In this document: in pieces, positions 49,881-58,203 of the stretch
Layout: every line of letters starts with the position of its first letter
Numbering within the stretch: position 1 is the stretch's first letter
Source of the DNA: Psychroflexus maritimus
GTDB taxonomy: Bacteria; Bacteroidota; Bacteroidia; Flavobacteriales; Flavobacteriaceae
DNA: 64,000 nucleotides
NCBI RefSeq assembly: GCF_011089875.1
Contig: NZ_JAANAS010000039.1
Coordinates: 1-64,000, forward strand
Direction of reading: 5' to 3'
The notes under the pieces: generated by a model
The model's database searches: none
What the model saw: the letters and a program-made list of their open reading frames with translations, nothing else
Told to the model about the DNA's origin: nothing
Position numbers and translations under genes: made by a program

Positions 49881-51332
49881 TTAATCAATGCTATATTGAA
49901 TACATACATTTTTTGGTTCGGTGAAAAAACGTAAGGCTTCTAGGCCTCCTTCACGGCCAACACCACTTGATTTAGTACCACCAAATGGGGTTCTTAGGTC
50001 TCTGTTTAGCCAGGTGTTAATCCAAACAATTCCTGCTTTTAACTGCTGACTCATACGCATGCTTCTATCAATATTGCTTGTCCATAGACTTGCTGAAAGC
50101 CCGTATTTAGTTGCATTGGCTAATTGTATAACTTCATCTTCAGAAGAGAATTTCATTAAACTTACCACCGGTCCAAAAACCTCTTCTTGATTTAAGGTAC
50201 ATTCATTAGAAACGACTTCAATAACAGTAGGTTGGTAGAAGTATCCCTGCGAAAAGCCATTGACTTCAACTTTTTTTCCGCCATAAAGTAAAACTCCACC
50301 TTCGTTAATTGCTTTTTTTACATAGGTATCGACTTTCTCAAGGTGTTCTTTAGAAACGAGCGCTCCTAAGTCGGTGTTTTTTTCAAGAGGGTTTCCAACT
50401 TTTAACTGTTCTACTTTAGCTATAAAATCGGATTTAAATTTTTCGTAAATGCTTTCTTCCACAAAAATTCTAGAACCACAAAGACAAATTTGCCCTTGGT
50501 TAGCAAAAGAAGATTTAAGTGTTACCTGAAGCATTTTCTCGTAATTGCAATCGCTAAAAATGATATTTGGATTTTTTCCGCCTAATTCTAAGGACAACTT
50601 TTTAAACATAGGAGCAGCTGTTTTAGCAATGTGTTCGCCTGTTTTTGTCCCTCCAGTAAAAGAAATGGCTTTAATATTAGGATGGCTTACAATGGCGTTG
50701 CCACATGCAGCACCTAAACCGTGAACAATGTTTAAGACACCTTTTGGTAAGCCTGCTTTAATACAAATTTTTGCTAGTAAATAAGCAGTGTAAGGCGTAA
50801 CTTCACTAGGTTTAGCAACAACGCAATTTCCTGAAGCTAGCGCAGGAGCAATTTTCCAAGTGAATAAGTACAGCGGTAAATTCCAAGGGGAGATACAACC
50901 CACCACACCAAGAGGCTGGCGGAGTGTGAAATTAACGGTGTGTATAGCGGTATTCTCATGCGATTCGCTTGAAAATTGAGTAATGGCTTTCGCAAAAAAA
51001 CTAAAATTTGACGAAGCGCGAGGAATATCAACAGCCGATGCAAGACTTAAGGGTTTTCCATTATCTTTTGATTCGGCTAAGGCTAATTCTTCAAGATTTT
51101 CAATAATTAAATCGGCTATGCGTTGCAAAATTTTACTTCTAAATTCAACTGAAGAAGTTGACCAAAGGGGAAATGCTTTCTCGGCAGCTTGATATGCGTT
51201 TTCAATATCCAGTTCGTTGCTATTTGGTATTTTTCCATAGACTTTTCCTTCTGAAGGATTGTAATTATCTAAATAGGAATTGCTGGTTGGGGCAACTAAC
51301 TCGCCGTTGATGTAATTTTCAATTTTGATCAT
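49881..51332 (-). CDS. 2-aminomuconic semialdehyde dehydrogenase (ALDH family)
   Basis: The 483-residue aldehyde dehydrogenase has ISPWNLPLYLFTWKIAPALAS, FTGGTKTGEHIA, the general base in ELGGKNPNIIF and the nucleophile Cys in NQGQICLCGSR. The C-terminus NTWLNRDLRTPFGGTKSSG is typical of the hydroxymuconic/aminomuconic semialdehyde group. It should oxidise 2-aminomuconate semialdehyde to 2-aminomuconate with NAD. Neighbours on both sides (ACMSD and RidA-type deaminase) support this rather than a general aldehyde role. Confidence 0.9.
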   Translation of the reverse strand: MIKIENYINGELVAPTSNSYLDNYNPSEGKVYGKIPNSNELDIENAYQAAEKAFPLWSTSSVEFRSKILQRIADLIIENLEELALAESKDNGKPLSLASAVDIPRASSNFSFFAKAITQFSSESHENTAIHTVNFTLRQPLGVVGCISPWNLPLYLFTWKIAPALASGNCVVAKPSEVTPYTAYLLAKICIKAGLPKGVLNIVHGLGAACGNAIVSHPNIKAISFTGGTKTGEHIAKTAAPMFKKLSLELGGKNPNIIFSDCNYEKMLQVTLKSSFANQGQICLCGSRIFVEESIYEKFKSDFIAKVEQLKVGNPLEKNTDLGALVSKEHLEKVDTYVKKAINEGGVLLYGGKKVEVNGFSQGYFYQPTVIEVVSNECTLNQEEVFGPVVSLMKFSSEDEVIQLANATKYGLSASLWTSNIDRSMRMSQQLKAGIVWINTWLNRDLRTPFGGTKSSGVGREGGLEALRFFTEPKNVCIQYSID

Positions 51333-51599
51333 TTCACATGCTGTATTTTGTCTGTTTCTGTTATTTTTTTATTTAATTTTATGCAAAGCCTAAAGTTTAT
51401 CGTAAAGCATTTCAATTCAACATTTAAAATTCATAATTCATAATTTCATATCCAAAATCCCAAGCCCCAAATTTAAGCTTTAACAACCACAGAGACACAA
51501 AGGCCGCAAAGAGTTTTTATTTATGATTTAAAATTCGAAATTCATCATTTATCATTCATAATTCTTAATACTTTCTACTTATTACTTAATTCCTAAGAC
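51333..51599. other. Intergenic region with composite repeat copy 1
   Basis: This 267-base gap lies between the ALDH and ridA genes. Besides the repeat at 51486-51592 it contains AATTCATAATTCATAATT-like text at about 51428-51446. No open frame is visible. Confidence 0.6.
51486..51592. repeat. Composite intergenic repeat, copy 1
   Basis: The copy begins ACCACAGAGACACAAAGG and continues through CGCAAAGAGTTTTTATTTA, GATTTAAAATTCGAAAT and CTTAATACTTTCTACTTATT. Copy 2 (52755-52840) has the same blocks in the same order and orientation. Copy 1 has about 22 extra bases (51543-51563) between the last two blocks. The first block is of the CACAGAG/CACAAAG type known as scattered intergenic repeats in several bacterial groups. 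Confidence 0.8.
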
Positions 51600-52013
51600 T
51601 TATTTCCCAACATAAGCAATTGCTTTTATTTCAATTAACAAATGTGGGTGGGGGAGTTGATGCACAGCTACGGTTGTTCTAGTTGGGCCAGTCTCGTAGT
51701 CAAAGAACTCGGCATAGGTTTCATTGTAGCCTTTAAAATCGTTCATATTTACTAAAAACGAGGTAACATCAATTACTTGTGCAAGACTTGCTCCTTCCGA
51801 TTTTAAAATATCATCAATGTTGTTTAAAACTGCAGCGGTTTGTTTTTTGATGTCTAAATTTGTGGTTCCCATTTCATCTACTTCCACTCCTTCAAAGCTG
51901 TTGTCAGGTCTTCTAGAACTTGTTCCAGAAATATAAATAAAATCGCCTACACGTTTTACATGAGGAAATTTTCCCCTTGGTTTTGCTTTGCCTTCAATTA
52001 CTTTTCCTTTCAT
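51600..52013 (-). CDS. RidA-family 2-aminomuconate deaminase
   Basis: The 137-residue YjgF/YER057c/UK114 protein has [14 protein letters not shown] at the N-terminus, which marks the 2-aminomuconate deaminase subgroup. [23 protein letters not shown] and [24 protein letters not shown] carry the conserved Arg and Glu. It should hydrolyse 2-aminomuconate to 4-oxalocrotonate (2-oxohex-3-enedioate) and ammonia. It is separated from the ALDH gene by the 267-base repeat region. Confidence 0.87.
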   Translation of the reverse strand: MKGKVIEGKAKPRGKFPHVKRVGDFIYISGTSSRRPDNSFEGVEVDEMGTTNLDIKKQTAAVLNNIDDILKSEGASLAQVIDVTSFLVNMNDFKGYNETYAEFFDYETGPTRTTVAVHQLPHPHLLIEIKAIAYVGK

Positions 52014-52100
52014 ATGTGTTGTTATTTTTTAAATTTATTTTTACATCTATGCCTCAACCTTAAAGGGTGGATGATTAACTTCTCATCTCTTAACTTTAAT

Positions 52101-52160
52101 TACTACAAAGAAACAAAGAACGCAATGAAATTCAATTTTAAATTCTTAATTCTCACTAAA
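52101..52160. repeat. Degenerate copy of the intergenic repeat
   Basis: TACTACAAAGAAACAAAGAACGCAATG and the following AATTCAATTTTAAATTCTTAATTCTC resemble the first and middle blocks of the composite repeat in the ridA-to-outer-membrane-protein gap. Several mismatches make it an older or partial copy. Confidence 0.45.
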
Positions 52161-52164
52161 CTCT

Positions 52165-52602
52165 CTAATCCTTAGATTTCTTTAATGGAAATCTATAACG
52201 AATACCCCAGGATCCAAAGAAAAAAGCATCTGATGCATCAAACTCATACATTGGCATGGCTTCGATTTGAAATGCAAACTCCCTAAAGTTTTTAAACGGG
52301 GAAATTTGTAAACCAATTGGAGCTACAAGTCCTGTTAAATCATTCAATACAGCACCAGCTCCTATATAAAACTTGTAATCTTCAGTTTGTTTGAGATTAA
52401 AATTGACCACTCCTTCAAAAGTGAAATTTGAAATATCACTTCCTGTGTACATTCTAATTTCTGACCAAATGGTTTCATTAAAATCATAGCCTACACCAAT
52501 TTTTGAGGCAGGATTTCCATCATAATAAGAAGCACTTAATTGTGCTTGAACGGTGAAGCTTGCTAGTGTTAACAAGCCAATCATTACTATTTTTTTTTTC
52601 AT
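52165..52602 (-). CDS. Small outer-membrane beta-barrel protein
   Basis: The 145-residue protein has a signal peptide (about 1-20, ending VQAQ). The mature part alternates polar and hydrophobic residues, with GVGYDFNETIWSEIRMYTG and YKFYIGAGAVLNDLTG, and ends in an aromatic strand (GIRYRFPL). It is typical of small Bacteroidota OMP beta barrels of about eight strands. No specific family was recognised. It sits between two repeat-bearing gaps inside the kynurenine block and may be a passenger there rather than a pathway component. Confidence 0.78.
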   Translation of the reverse strand: MKKKIVMIGLLTLASFTVQAQLSASYYDGNPASKIGVGYDFNETIWSEIRMYTGSDISNFTFEGVVNFNLKQTEDYKFYIGAGAVLNDLTGLVAPIGLQISPFKNFREFAFQIEAMPMYEFDASDAFFFGSWGIRYRFPLKKSKD

Positions 52603-52754
52603 GTTTAATGTTTTTAAATTTACTTTTATTACTTAATTCTCTTTTCCACGCATAGACCGCAAAGTTTGATCGCAAATTGTACTCTAATTCAAAGTTCACC
52701 AAGAAATTCATAATTCCACTTTCAAACACCCTGTTCTCTAGCTTTAGCTTAAAA

Positions 52755-52840
52755 ACCACAAAGCCACAAAAGACGCAAAGAGTTTCTATTCATGATTTAA
52801 AATTCGAAATACTTAATACTTTGTACTTATTACTTAGTTC
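52755..52840. repeat. Composite intergenic repeat, copy 2
   Basis: ACCACAAAGCCACAAAAGACG, then CGCAAAGAGTTTCTATTCA, GATTTAAAATTCGAAAT and CTTAATACTTTGTACTTATT. The same blocks occur in the same order as copy 1 at 51486-51592, without its 22-base insertion. The two copies are direct repeats that flank ridA and the outer-membrane protein gene. Confidence 0.8.
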
Positions 52841-52854
52841 TTTTTTTCGCACTT

Positions 52855-52907
52855 TAACCACCGCAGAGACGCAAAATACGCAGAGAAAGTAATTCAAAAT
52901 TTAAAAT
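52855..52907. repeat. Third CACAGAG/CGCAGAG-type repeat block
   Basis: TAACCACCGCAGAGACGCA, AAATACGCAGAGAAAG and TTCAAAATTTAAAATT echo the first and AT-rich blocks of the composite repeat. It abuts the stop codon of the SDR gene at 52910. A fainter echo (ACGCATAGACCGCAAAGTTTG) lies at about 52649-52669, so the whole gap 52603-52909 is repeat-derived and holds no gene. Confidence 0.65.
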
Positions 52908-52909
52908 TG

Positions 52910-53689
52910 CTAAAGCGACTTCGTTCTTCCGCCATCTACAGGAACGTTAATTCCGTTGATGTAGGAGGCCATTGGACTAGCTAAAAACGCAATAGCATTA
53001 GCAACCTCGTTAGGTTCGGCAATACGTTTCATTGGTGATAAATTAGCCATGTTTTTAAAGACTTTCTCAACACTTAAGTCGCTGTTTTTTTTCACTTTAT
53101 TTTCTGCAATAGAGGTCAAGCGATCGGTATTTGTTGCGCCAGGCAAAACATTATTTACGGTAATGTTATATTGACCTAATTCGTTAGCCATTGTCTTACT
53201 CCAGTTAGCCACAGCTCCGCGAATGGTATTCGAAACGCCCAATCCATCTAAAGGTTGTTTCACCGATGTAGAAATTACATTAATTATTCTTCCGTAGTTT
53301 TCTTTTTTCATTCCATTCCAAAGTGCCTGAACTAGAATGTGATTACAAATTAAATGCATTGAAAAAGCGGCGGTAAATTCGCTAGTTTCAGCATTAATAA
53401 TCGGCCCTCCTTTTGGACCACCTGTATTATTGACCAAAATATGCGCATGATTACTTTCAGCCCAATTTTCAATGGTATTTTTCAGTTCATTAGGATGGGT
53501 GAAATCAGCAACTAAGTATTCATGTAAACTAGGGTTTCTCAATTCAGATTGAGTTTTTTTCAATTTTTCTTCGTTTCTAGCTACTAAAACTACTTTTGCA
53601 TCTAGTTCAGCCATAAGTAAAGCAGTAGCTTTTCCAATTCCTTGGGTACTTCCGCAAATTACAGCTGTTTTTCCTATAAGTGAAATCAT
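52910..53689 (-). CDS. SDR-family oxidoreductase
   Basis: The 259-residue short-chain dehydrogenase has the coenzyme motif TAVICGSTQGIGKATALLM (G-x3-GIG) and NNTGG. The expected S-x12-Y-x3-K catalytic triad is not clear. STSVKQPLDG gives a Ser, but the Tyr position is replaced (GLGVSNTIRGAVANWSKTMA), with no Tyr-x3-Lys. The C-terminus is SYINGINVPVDGGRTKSL. The active site therefore looks atypical. It lies 6 bases downstream of folD inside the kynurenine block. The substrate is unknown. Confidence 0.85.
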   Translation of the reverse strand: MISLIGKTAVICGSTQGIGKATALLMAELDAKVVLVARNEEKLKKTQSELRNPSLHEYLVADFTHPNELKNTIENWAESNHAHILVNNTGGPKGGPIINAETSEFTAAFSMHLICNHILVQALWNGMKKENYGRIINVISTSVKQPLDGLGVSNTIRGAVANWSKTMANELGQYNITVNNVLPGATNTDRLTSIAENKVKKNSDLSVEKVFKNMANLSPMKRIAEPNEVANAIAFLASPMASYINGINVPVDGGRTKSL

Positions 53690-53695
53690 ATATTT

Positions 53696-54583
53696 TTATT
53701 TTTCAATTAGGTTTTTCATTTTCCAAGCTTCAAAGGTATTCAAAATTAATCCTGCAATAGTCATTGGGCCAACGCCTCCAGGCACGGGAGTGAGGAAACC
53801 AGCTTTAGTAGAGACCTCTTGAAAATCACAGTCGCCTACTAATTTCCCTGTTTCTAAACGATTAATTCCAACATCAATAACCACCGCACCTTCTTTAATC
53901 ATATTGGAAGTTAAAAATCCAGCTTGACCAACGGCAACTATAACAATATCAGCTTTTTGTGTTTCTTCTTTAAGTAATTTTTTTGGGGTATGGATATCGC
54001 AAGAAGTTACTGTGGCTCTTCCAATGTCAAAATCGTTTCCTAGCATTATAGAAACAGGTTTTCCAACAATATTTGAACGTCCAACTACCACCACGTGTTT
54101 GCCATTGGTAGGTATTTTGTAATGTTGAATTAGCTTTAAAATGCCGTATGCGGTGGCGGGGCGCATTGATTTTTGTCCTAAAGCCATCTTCCCAAAATTT
54201 AACGGATGAAACCCGTCAATGTCCTTATAAGCGCTAATTTCATTAATTATAGAATTTGGTTCAATGTGGTTTGGGAGCGGTAATTGTACGATGAATCCAT
54301 CAAAATGCGATTTATTTAGATACTTGATTTCATTTAACAAATCGTAGGCCGTAATATCTTCTTCAAATCGAATGATTTTATGGTTGATTTGAGCTTTCTC
54401 ACAAGCTTTAATTTTTCCTCTCACGTAAGACTCACTAGCAGGATTGTTTCCCACTAAAACAATTGCCATACTAGGTCGCGATAAATCGTAGCCTAAATGT
54501 TTTTGTGAAATGTATTGATCAATTTCCTCTTTCACTTCTTTTAAAATAAATTCGGAAACTTTTTTACCGTCTAATAGTTTCAT
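53696..54583 (-). CDS. folD: Bifunctional methylenetetrahydrofolate dehydrogenase/cyclohydrolase FolD
   Basis: FolD interconverts 5,10-methylene- and 10-formyl-tetrahydrofolate with NADP. The 295-residue protein shows VGNNPASESYVRGKIKACEKA (Tyr and Lys of the active site), DGFIVQLPLPNHI, GRSNIVGKPVSIML and the C-terminal TPVPGGVGPMTIAGLI. Length is normal. Its start and stop are tightly coupled to kmo (one-base overlap) and SDR (6-base gap). A folate gene inside a tryptophan-degradation run is notable, as the pathway releases formate. Confidence 0.96.
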   Translation of the reverse strand: MKLLDGKKVSEFILKEVKEEIDQYISQKHLGYDLSRPSMAIVLVGNNPASESYVRGKIKACEKAQINHKIIRFEEDITAYDLLNEIKYLNKSHFDGFIVQLPLPNHIEPNSIINEISAYKDIDGFHPLNFGKMALGQKSMRPATAYGILKLIQHYKIPTNGKHVVVVGRSNIVGKPVSIMLGNDFDIGRATVTSCDIHTPKKLLKEETQKADIVIVAVGQAGFLTSNMIKEGAVVIDVGINRLETGKLVGDCDFQEVSTKAGFLTPVPGGVGPMTIAGLILNTFEAWKMKNLIEK

Positions 54584-55980
54584 TATAATTCTTCTAAGTT
54601 AAAAATCAATTCCTTATTCATTGCCATTTGAGTGGCTTTATTAATTCGTTTAAGTTTCACTTCCAAGCTCATTTCTTCTGAAAGCAAGTCTTTTTTTATC
54701 ATTTCTTGAATTACTAAATCTTGTGCTCTTCCTTGTTGAATTGCTTCAGAATAAGGAATATCTTCTTTAAAAGTTACTAATGAATACTTTGAGTAGTATT
54801 CTTCAGGAAATTTTTCTTCTAATTCTAGTTCTAATTTTCGCTTAGCTAAAAACACCTCTTGGGCAGTGTGGGCTTTCATTTCATGGAAATTATCTAAGGC
54901 TAAATCGGCTATAGCATCTCCATCTTTTTTACGTTCTTTAGCAAATCTAACAAAGGTTTTTTCTAAGCTGAAATTTTCTTCATTCAAGATTTGATCAAAC
55001 ACAAAAACATCTTCAAAAGAAGCGTTCATACCTTGACCATAAAAAGGAACAATGGCATGAGCAGCATCTCCCATAATCAAGGTTTTCTTAAAACTCCATG
55101 GCAAGCATCTAACCGTTCCAAGCGGCGCTGTAGGGTTTTCAAAAAATTCGGTTTTTAAATCGGGCATTAACGCATGCGCATCGGGATAAACTTCTTTGAA
55201 GTATTCATCTACAATTTCAGGATTCGTTAAATTATTGAAATTGTATTTTCCTCCTTCATAAGCTAAAAATAGAGTTACGGTAAAGCTCCCATCTAAATTA
55301 GGAAGAGCAATGACCATGTTTTCGCCTCTTGGCCAAATGTGTAAAGCACCTTCTTCAGTTGCATAATCTCCGTTAGCTTTAGGCGGAAAACTTAATTCTT
55401 TATAGCCATGGGTAAGGAAATTTTGGGAAAAGCTGAAAAGTAAATTCTTGTTTTTCATCAAGTTTTTTCTTACCACCGAACCAGCGCCGTCTGTACCTAA
55501 AAGAAAATCTCCTTTCAGCGAAACAACTTCTTGGCTAGAGTTACTTTCAAATTCTGCTGAAGCATTTTCAACATCTACTGCAATACACGTATAATCAAAG
55601 TACAAACTTACGTTGGTGTGTTTCTCAACTTCGTTCAATAAAAGCGAATTAAGACCACCTCTGGAAATGGAATTGATGTATTCATCTTTTCTTCCTGAAT
55701 ACTTTGAAAGTTGTGAATTTCCTTGTTGGTCGTGCAACATTCTGCCATGCATAGGAATACATAATTGATTAACTTTTTCTTCTAGACCTACCAATGAAAT
55801 TCCTTTCATTCCGCGGTCTGAAAAAGCTAAGTTGATAGACCTTCCAGCAGAAATAGAAGCTTTTCGTAGGTCTGGTCTTTTTTCAATTAAGTCAATTTGA
55901 TAGCCATGTTGCGCTAAGCGAAGAGCTAAAAGCGAGCCACATAATCCGGCACCAACAATTATTATTTTTTCTTTTTTCAT
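54583..55980 (-). CDS. kmo: Kynurenine 3-monooxygenase
   Basis: This FAD-dependent, NADPH-using hydroxylase converts kynurenine to 3-hydroxykynurenine. The 465-residue protein has the N-terminal KIIIVGAGLCGSLLALRLAQ (GxGxxG), AISAGRSINLAFSDRG-like text specific to KMO, the middle FLLGTDGAGSVVR (DG motif) and LIMGDAAHAIVPFYGQGMNASFED (GD motif). The C-terminal part is helical and may help membrane contact. It overlaps kynU and folD by one base each. Confidence 0.95.
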   Translation of the reverse strand: MKKEKIIIVGAGLCGSLLALRLAQHGYQIDLIEKRPDLRKASISAGRSINLAFSDRGMKGISLVGLEEKVNQLCIPMHGRMLHDQQGNSQLSKYSGRKDEYINSISRGGLNSLLLNEVEKHTNVSLYFDYTCIAVDVENASAEFESNSSQEVVSLKGDFLLGTDGAGSVVRKNLMKNKNLLFSFSQNFLTHGYKELSFPPKANGDYATEEGALHIWPRGENMVIALPNLDGSFTVTLFLAYEGGKYNFNNLTNPEIVDEYFKEVYPDAHALMPDLKTEFFENPTAPLGTVRCLPWSFKKTLIMGDAAHAIVPFYGQGMNASFEDVFVFDQILNEENFSLEKTFVRFAKERKKDGDAIADLALDNFHEMKAHTAQEVFLAKRKLELELEEKFPEEYYSKYSLVTFKEDIPYSEAIQQGRAQDLVIQEMIKKDLLSEEMSLEVKLKRINKATQMAMNKELIFNLEEL

Positions 55981-57251
55981 TAAATTAATTTTTTAAGTAG
56001 TTCAGCAAATGCAAAAACATCTTGGTAAGAGTTATATAGTGGGGCAGGAGCAATGCGAATTACATCCGGCTCGCGCCAATCGGCAATGACGCCTTGCTTA
56101 GTAATGGCATCAAATAGGCTTTTATCTGCATTTTTTACTTGAATGGAAAGTTGACAACCTCTTTCTTTTGGATTTTTTGGGGTTAGAATATTGATTTTAT
56201 CTCCTGCAAAATCAGACAAAAGAAATTCTAAATAGCCTGTAATTTTTTCTGATTTTTCTCTTATGTTTTCAAATCCAGCACGTTCAAAAATAGCTAATGA
56301 AGCGCGAATAGCAGCCATAGATAAAATGGGTGGGTTGCTTAATTGCCAACCTTCAGCACCTGGGATGGGATCAAAATCTTTACGCATATTAAAACGCGTA
56401 TCTTTATTGTGCCCCCACCAACCTACAAAACGTTTTAATTCTTTGTTATTGGCGTGTCGTTCATGAACAAAGCAACCCCCTAGACTTCCAGGACCAGAAT
56501 TCAAGTATTTGTAAGTGCACCAAACGGCAAAATCAGCACCAACCTCGTGTAAGTTCGGCTGAATATTTCCAGCTCCGTGAGCTAAGTCAAATCCAACTAT
56601 AATTCCGTTATCATGCCCTAGTTTTGTGATTTCTGACATATTGTAAAACTGACCTGAATAATAATTGGTATTTCCAATCATAAAAAGGGCAATCTCCTCT
56701 TTATTTTCTGCTACAATTTCTTTTAAGTCTTCTAATCTACACAAATGCTCACCTTCTCTTGGTTTCCAAAGAATTAGTCCATCGGCTGGATCAATATTGT
56801 GGAATTTTAATTGCGATTCAACCGCGTATTTATCAGAAGGAAACGCATCGGCTTCAATAACAATTTTATATTTTTTTGAAGTGGGTCTATAAAAGGAAAC
56901 CATCATTAGATGAAGGTTGGTAGTTAGCGTATTCATGACTACTACTTCACTGGGTTTTGCTCCTACAATTTTTGCCATCGACTCACTCAAAAATTCGTGA
57001 TAAGGCATCCACGGGTGTTGTGCTTCGGTATGGCCTTCAACACCTAAATTAGCCCAATCGTCTAATTCTTGTTGAATAAAAGAAGCAGTTTGTTTAGGTT
57101 GTAAGCCAAGCGAATTACCACAAAGATAAATGTGTTTATCGCCATTTTTTTGGGTTGGAATATGAAATTCATCGCTAAAGGAAGCAAGCGGATCTTGAAG
57201 GTCCATTTCCTTTGCAAAATTTAAGCCTTTTTGATATGCAGTTTTGATCAT
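55980..57251 (-). CDS. kynU: Kynureninase
   Basis: This PLP enzyme splits 3-hydroxykynurenine into 3-hydroxyanthranilate and alanine (and kynurenine into anthranilate). The 423-residue protein shows YLCGNSLGLQPK, HPWMPYHEFL, VVMNTLTTNLHLMMVSFYRP and GFDLAHGAGNIQPNLHEVGADFAVWCTYKYLNSGPG, which holds the PLP lysine in TYKYLNSGPG. Length is normal. It begins by a 4-base overlap with the lipoprotein gene upstream and ends by a one-base overlap with kmo. Confidence 0.96.
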   Translation of the reverse strand: MIKTAYQKGLNFAKEMDLQDPLASFSDEFHIPTQKNGDKHIYLCGNSLGLQPKQTASFIQQELDDWANLGVEGHTEAQHPWMPYHEFLSESMAKIVGAKPSEVVVMNTLTTNLHLMMVSFYRPTSKKYKIVIEADAFPSDKYAVESQLKFHNIDPADGLILWKPREGEHLCRLEDLKEIVAENKEEIALFMIGNTNYYSGQFYNMSEITKLGHDNGIIVGFDLAHGAGNIQPNLHEVGADFAVWCTYKYLNSGPGSLGGCFVHERHANNKELKRFVGWWGHNKDTRFNMRKDFDPIPGAEGWQLSNPPILSMAAIRASLAIFERAGFENIREKSEKITGYLEFLLSDFAGDKINILTPKNPKERGCQLSIQVKNADKSLFDAITKQGVIADWREPDVIRIAPAPLYNSYQDVFAFAELLKKLI

Positions 57252-57949
57252 TGATGTACGTTAATGTGATTAAAATAAATTTCGAAATCGCCCGTATTGT
57301 TTGGGCGATTTAAACTGAGCTGAAGTCCATCAAAATTTTGATAGTTTTCCCAAGCATTAACTAGGTCAGGTGTTTCTTTTCCACCGGAATGAAAACTCCA
57401 CGATTGAATAAGTTGATTTTCATCGGTATAGATTTTGTATAAATCGCCAGGTGTATAACCGCCAGTTTCATTAAACTGGACAATAATTTCTTGCACCTCA
57501 TCAGCTTTTATTGGGCATTTAGCCTTCTGATTCACTTCAACCTCGTAGTTGTTAGTTTGTAGTAAATGAAAAGGAAAAACAAGCCAATAAGTGTCGTTGA
57601 TAAATGCCTGATGAATTTCTGGATTAGCAGTTTTAGCATCGGTTGAAGTGGTGATTTCATCATTTTCAATAAAACGAGTAATTTGCTCATTTTCTAAATC
57701 CCAAAGCCATTTTCTTTGCATTTCGCTTTCGCCATGGTTAACATTAAACTGAAATTCAATTTGTTTGGTTTTATTCCAGGCCTCTAAACCATGCGCTTGA
57801 GCCACTTTAATCAAAGCTGGATGTGCCGAAACACTTGCATTAGATGGAACTTGTTTAACCGATTCAGCAGACGAGTTTTCTTTAGAAGAATCTGATTTAC
57901 AGCCATAAATACTGAGAAAAATAAAAAAAATAAAGCTCAACTTATACAT
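57248..57949 (-). CDS. Lipoprotein heading the kynurenine operon
   Basis: The 233-residue protein starts with a lipoprotein signal peptide (lipobox SIYGC, Cys17). A Ser-rich linker and a beta-rich domain follow (about 45-230), with KWLWDLENEQITRF and NDTYWLVFPFHLLQTNNYEVEV, resembling flavobacterial outer-membrane lipoproteins of unknown function. The end overlaps kynU by four bases, so it is the first gene of the operon. A TAGCTTTG -7 element lies 34 bases upstream. Whether it acts in substrate uptake is unknown. Confidence 0.75.
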   Translation of the reverse strand: MYKLSFIFFIFLSIYGCKSDSSKENSSAESVKQVPSNASVSAHPALIKVAQAHGLEAWNKTKQIEFQFNVNHGESEMQRKWLWDLENEQITRFIENDEITTSTDAKTANPEIHQAFINDTYWLVFPFHLLQTNNYEVEVNQKAKCPIKADEVQEIIVQFNETGGYTPGDLYKIYTDENQLIQSWSFHSGGKETPDLVNAWENYQNFDGLQLSLNRPNNTGDFEIYFNHINVHQ

Positions 57950-57982
57950 ACTTTAAACTTTTTGTAAATATAGTTGAACTTA

Positions 57983-57990
57983 CAAAGCTA
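57983..57990 (-). promoter_or_regulatory. -7 element (TAGCTTTG) of the kynurenine operon
   Basis: This exact TAnnTTTG match on the minus strand gives a leader of about 28 bases to the lipoprotein ATG at 57949. No clear -33 element is seen. Confidence 0.5.
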
Positions 57991-58191
57991 TGCAAATATG
58001 CACTCCTTTTCCTTGCTTAAAAATATTCTAACTTGTAAAATTGATTAATTTTAGCAACAGTCTAAGTCCTAGGAACTTTCATTTATAGAGGTTGGAGAAA
58101 TACTTTAATTAACCATTCATATAGGTAAATAACCCCCTAAAATTTAATTGGTATTTATGCCATTTTTACAACAATATAACTTATAATTTCC

Positions 58192-58199
58192 TATTTTTG
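58192..58199 (+). promoter_or_regulatory. -7 element (TATTTTTG) of the 58204-60328 operon
   Basis: This exact TAnnTTTG match lies only 4 bases before the first ATG (58204). Transcription from it would be leaderless or make the ATG at 58228 the start. It should drive the four-gene unit that follows. Confidence 0.5.
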
Positions 58200-58203
58200 A
58201 GTT

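Noticed and set aside
51333-52909. CRISPR array in the repeat-bearing gaps
   Set aside because: The repeats are few, unequal in length and not separated by uniform spacers, and no cas genes are present.
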